Below are positions 61,375-64,000 of a stretch of 64,000 nt of DNA, piece by piece. The notes below the pieces were generated by a model that was not told the DNA's origin, made no database searches, and saw only the letters and a list, made by a program, of their open reading frames with translations. Each line of letters begins with the position of its first letter. The stretch's first letter is position 1. The DNA comes from Treponema vincentii (GTDB lineage Bacteria; Spirochaetota; Spirochaetia; Treponematales; Treponemataceae): positions 1,922,001 through 1,986,000 of the forward strand of contig NZ_CP050497.1 in assembly GCF_018336815.1 (NCBI RefSeq), in the 5' to 3' direction. The position numbers and the translations under genes were made by a program.

Positions 61375-63006
61375 TTATTGCATGGTTCCGGAATTCATCA
61401 ATTTCAAGAACACCTCATTATTCTTACTTTTCTTCATTTTGTCAAGAAGTAAGTCCATAATTTCGATATCATCCATCGGGTTAATGACCTTTCGTAACAA
61501 CCAAATTCGCTGCAAATCAGCCTCGTTAATCAAAAGCTCTTCTTTACGGGTGCCTGACTTCTTAATATTGATTGCTGGGAATATACGGCGATCGGATAAC
61601 CGGCGATCCAAGTTGATTTCCATATTACCCGTTCCTTTGAATTCCTCAAAGATAACCTCATCCATACGGCTGCCGGTTTCTATCAGAGCGGTAGCAATAA
61701 TAGTCAAACTGCCGCCTTCTTCGATATTACGGGCAGCCCCGAAAAAGCGCTTGGGTTTATGCAGTGCATTTGAATCGACACCGCCGGACAGCACCTTACC
61801 GGAAGTCGGCACCGTTTGGTTATACGCACGGGCAAGGCGTGTGATGGAATCGAGCAAAATAACCACATCCTTTTTATGCTCAACCAGCCGCTTCGCCTTT
61901 TCCAGTACCATTTCTGCAACCTGAACGTGCCTTGTCGCCTGCTCATCAAAGGTTGACGAGATAACTTCACCGTGGACTGTCCGCTCCATATCGGTAACTT
62001 CTTCCGGACGCTCATCAATCAGCAAAACGATGAGATATACTTCAGGATGATTTTGCGTTATGGCATTCGCGATTTGCTGCATTAGAATTGTCTTACCGGT
62101 GCGAGGAGGAGCGACAATCAAAGAACGCTGCCCTTTTCCGATCGGACAAAACAAATCCATAATGCGGGTTGAGTAAAGTTCACTTGTTGTTTCCAGATTG
62201 AGTTTTTGGCGGGGATACAGCGGGGTAAGGTTATCGAAAGGAATGCGGCTTTGAGCAATGGATACATCTTCAAAGTTTACCGACTCAACCCGTAGCAGGG
62301 CAAAAAAGCGTTCTCCTTCTTTAGGTGAGCGGATTTGCCCGTATACGGTATCGCCCGTTTTAAGGTTGAACAAGCGAATCTGGCTCGGCGAAATATAAAT
62401 ATCGTCGGAACCTGATAAATAGCTATTCTGCGGCGAACGCAAAAAGCCGTAACCATCGGGTAGAATTTCCAAAGCGCCTGAGGCAAAAATAATGCCGCCG
62501 TTTTCGGTATGATGTTTCAGGATAAAAAAGATAATTTCCTGCTTCTTCATCGCAACCATATCTTCATGCGGTATACCGTACTGTGCCGCCAAATCACGCA
62601 AGGCATGCATACCCATACGTGTTAAGTCATTGATAACCAGTTTCAGTTTGTTTTCATTGTCTTCGGAACCGTTATTTCCATCTATAGCGGCGGAATCCGG
62701 CGTTCGGTTGTAGGTTCTCCGCATAGAAGATTGGCGGCGCGGTCTTTTCTCTCCCTCAGGAACACTTCCCTCACCGGTTGATTTTCTACGCATACGAGAT
62801 CGTACTACTAATTTTTTTTCAGACGATTCATCGGGTGCAGCAGGATGTTCTACACCATTGTCTGTTTCATGTATAAACCTTTCGGTTTCAGAGGACACGG
62901 TACCCGCGGCCTCTTGTTGCTCAAGATTCAACTCAGGCTGTTCTGAAAAATCCGGAGCGGCTCCGTCAGCAGTAAAAGGCGAACGGCGTACTTTTAAGAT
63001 TGTCAT
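61375..63006 (-). CDS. rho: transcription termination factor Rho
   Basis: 543 residues. An N-terminal extension of about 125 residues, rich in Glu, Ser, Arg and Lys, is followed by the RNA-binding cold-shock fold ([20 protein letters not shown]) and the RecA-type motor: Walker [14 protein letters not shown], Walker [18 protein letters not shown]-loop [15 protein letters not shown] and R-loop [11 protein letters not shown]. The hexamer terminates transcription. GGAGA precedes the ATG. A leader of some 240 bases from a promoter at 63255-63284 may mediate autoregulation, as known for rho elsewhere. Confidence 0.95.
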   Translation of the reverse strand: MTILKVRRSPFTADGAAPDFSEQPELNLEQQEAAGTVSSETERFIHETDNGVEHPAAPDESSEKKLVVRSRMRRKSTGEGSVPEGEKRPRRQSSMRRTYNRTPDSAAIDGNNGSEDNENKLKLVINDLTRMGMHALRDLAAQYGIPHEDMVAMKKQEIIFFILKHHTENGGIIFASGALEILPDGYGFLRSPQNSYLSGSDDIYISPSQIRLFNLKTGDTVYGQIRSPKEGERFFALLRVESVNFEDVSIAQSRIPFDNLTPLYPRQKLNLETTSELYSTRIMDLFCPIGKGQRSLIVAPPRTGKTILMQQIANAITQNHPEVYLIVLLIDERPEEVTDMERTVHGEVISSTFDEQATRHVQVAEMVLEKAKRLVEHKKDVVILLDSITRLARAYNQTVPTSGKVLSGGVDSNALHKPKRFFGAARNIEEGGSLTIIATALIETGSRMDEVIFEEFKGTGNMEINLDRRLSDRRIFPAINIKKSGTRKEELLINEADLQRIWLLRKVINPMDDIEIMDLLLDKMKKSKNNEVFLKLMNSGTMQ

Positions 63007-63254
63007 AAAATTTCTCCATAGTAAATTTTAATTAAAAAATATCAAGAAGATACGGAGTATTCTTTAAGAAAGATTAGCTTTGATAAGTTGGTTTAGAAAA
63101 CACTGTTTCAAGTAAAAAAGCCTTTATTAGAAAGCATGAGTGTTTCCGTCTATTCCGCAATAAACTTTTTTAAATACTATCAGCTATTACGAAATAAGAA
63201 ATGCCAAAGTTACCGCCGATTATCCTCATATCAGAGTTAGTCGGCAACTCCTTT

Positions 63255-63284
63255 ATTTTATCTTGTTATTTTTTCTCTTGTCAA
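63255..63284 (-). promoter_or_regulatory. predicted rho promoter
   Basis: On the minus strand TTGACA (63284-63279) and TAAAAT (63260-63255) are 18 bases apart. The transcript would have a 240-nt leader before rho. A 19-codon open frame starting near 63215 in the leader has only a distant GGAG, so a leader peptide is doubtful. Confidence 0.55.
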
Positions 63285-63299
63285 GGGGATGCTATAACC

Positions 63300-63812
63300 T
63301 TATCGGTTTTGGCAACCTCTTTTTAATTGCTGCAATAGCATTTGCATTGCAGCAGTATAGGTCTGTTCACGAATCGCATCGCGCACACCGCTAAACAGAT
63401 ACTTTTCAGAATATACAAAAGCAGCATTTTCATTACTCGCACAGGCAATACACACCGTCCCCACCGGCAGTTTTGGAGTTCCCCCGTCAGGTCCCGCAAG
63501 TCCGGTTACTGCAAGAGCATAACCCTTCTTGCCCGAAGAATCCGAAGCAATGGCTAAGGCTCCTTTTGCCATTGCAACTGCGGTTTCAATACTTACCACG
63601 CCAAAGTCTTCCAAAATTTTGGCAGGAACATTTAACAGATGATGCTTTGCCTGCTCCGAATAGGTTACCCATCCGCCCCAAAAAACTTCGGAAGCGCCGG
63701 GCACATCCGTAATGTATTTTGCAATTAAGCCGCCTGTTAACGATTCAGCCGTTACAAGAAAAAGATTCTTACGTTTTAGCTCGTCAAATATATAATGAAT
63801 TTGTGGAAACAT
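63300..63812 (-). CDS. CinA-type nicotinamide-nucleotide amidohydrolase (PncC domain)
   Basis: 170 residues, only the C-terminal CinA domain. Motifs: VTAESLTGGLIAKYITDVPGASEVFWGG and LAVTGLAGPDGGTPKLPVGTVCIA. It deamidates nicotinamide mononucleotide in NAD recycling. Start overlaps the stop of the bactofilin gene (TAATG), so the two are translationally coupled. Length is normal for stand-alone PncC (160-165). Confidence 0.93.
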   Translation of the reverse strand: MFPQIHYIFDELKRKNLFLVTAESLTGGLIAKYITDVPGASEVFWGGWVTYSEQAKHHLLNVPAKILEDFGVVSIETAVAMAKGALAIASDSSGKKGYALAVTGLAGPDGGTPKLPVGTVCIACASNENAAFVYSEKYLFSGVRDAIREQTYTAAMQMLLQQLKRGCQNR

Positions 63813-64000
63813 TAGCTACGCAGCTTTTGCTTGAGTTGTTCGGGAGACATGGAAAAGAGATTCGCATCAATTCCGGCATTGTCTCGTATCATCTGTACGG
63901 CACCTTCAAATGATACATTGTCTGCAATCTTAATACGGGCTGCATGGACATCCCCATGCACAATGCTGCCGGCTTTCATCTCTATCTTATCGGCAGCAGT
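63812..64000 (-). CDS. bactofilin (polymer-forming cytoskeletal protein), 5' end beyond window
   Basis: The last 62 codons only. ADKIEMKAGSIVHGDVHAAR, IKIADNVSFEGAVQMI and the polar tail FSMSPEQLKQKLRS match the right-handed beta-helix repeats of bactofilins, which polymerise and help shape or anchor the cell envelope. The gene runs off the right edge. Its stop TAA overlaps the ATG of the CinA gene by one base. Confidence 0.8.
   Translation of the reverse strand, partial: TAADKIEMKAGSIVHGDVHAARIKIADNVSFEGAVQMIRDNAGIDANLFSMSPEQLKQKLRS

Noticed and set aside
1-64000. tRNA, rRNA or other known structured RNA genes
   Set aside because: Apart from the TPP riboswitch I found no cloverleaf or rRNA-like segment by eye; a tRNAscan or Infernal run would settle this.

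Overview
The window looks like the chromosome of an oral-type Treponema (a spirochaete). Supporting signs are a BspA/TpLRR surface lipoprotein, a stand-alone fliG next to an M16C protease, a rho-rpmE pair, a bactofilin upstream of cinA, a thiBPQ operon, and several large lipoproteins with Listeria-Bacteroides/InlB-type repeats. One of these lipoproteins ends in a formylglycine-generating-enzyme (SUMF1, C-type-lectin fold) domain of the kind diversified by Treponema retroelements. The genus is an inference from gene content. No rRNA or tRNA gene was recognised.

Layout. 0-5 kb: the 3' part of a tyrosine recombinase, a repeat-rich leader, a leucine-rich-repeat lipoprotein and an orphan gene between two copies of a 47-bp hairpin. 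5-16 kb: an alanine symporter, glutaminase, a three-gene SPFH/zinc-ribbon/TPM cassette like B. subtilis ydjI-ydjG-ydjH, a second repeat lipoprotein, and a threonine-synthase-like protein without its catalytic lysine. 16-24.6 kb: a TPR protein, aroA, an NSS symporter and polA. 24.6-30 kb: a repeat-dense accessory region with a wrecked PD-(D/E)XK gene, an orphan variable-repeat fragment and the SUMF1 lipoprotein. 30-36 kb: rqcH and a thiamine transporter behind a TPP riboswitch. 36-45 kb: a KamA-type radical SAM enzyme, an M20 peptidase, parE, an M16C protease and fliG. 45-51 kb: an ABC/FtsX-type lipoprotein-transport operon ending in a LolA-like protein. 51-64 kb: mostly housekeeping genes (rnhB, a phosphoribosyltransferase, gpsA, rpmE, rho, cinA) and a bactofilin running off the right edge.

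Three layers of non-coding structure stand out. (1) Three different lipoprotein genes share one upstream module: a TTGACA box, then 29-30 nt from its first base a 7- or 8-bp tandem array, then a leader of about 300-450 nt. (2) A family of hairpin trios has a conserved hexaloop (ANGGAY) but a different, still perfectly paired, stem at each locus. The trio directly abuts the 3' end of the variable repeat of the SUMF1 lipoprotein and lies about 30 bp from the orphan variable-repeat fragment. (3) Two nested palindromic element families (a 123-bp element with CTTTTGAAAATA ends, and a longer one with GCATCAGA arms) sit in intergenic gaps, and their arms co-vary from copy to copy.

Seven otherwise conserved genes (glsA, polA, thiQ, thiP, fliG, an FtsX-type permease and a PNPOx-family gene) each carry one apparent +1 frameshift in an A/T run of 6-8 bases. 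This points to systematic homopolymer overcalling in the assembly, or less likely to real slippage.
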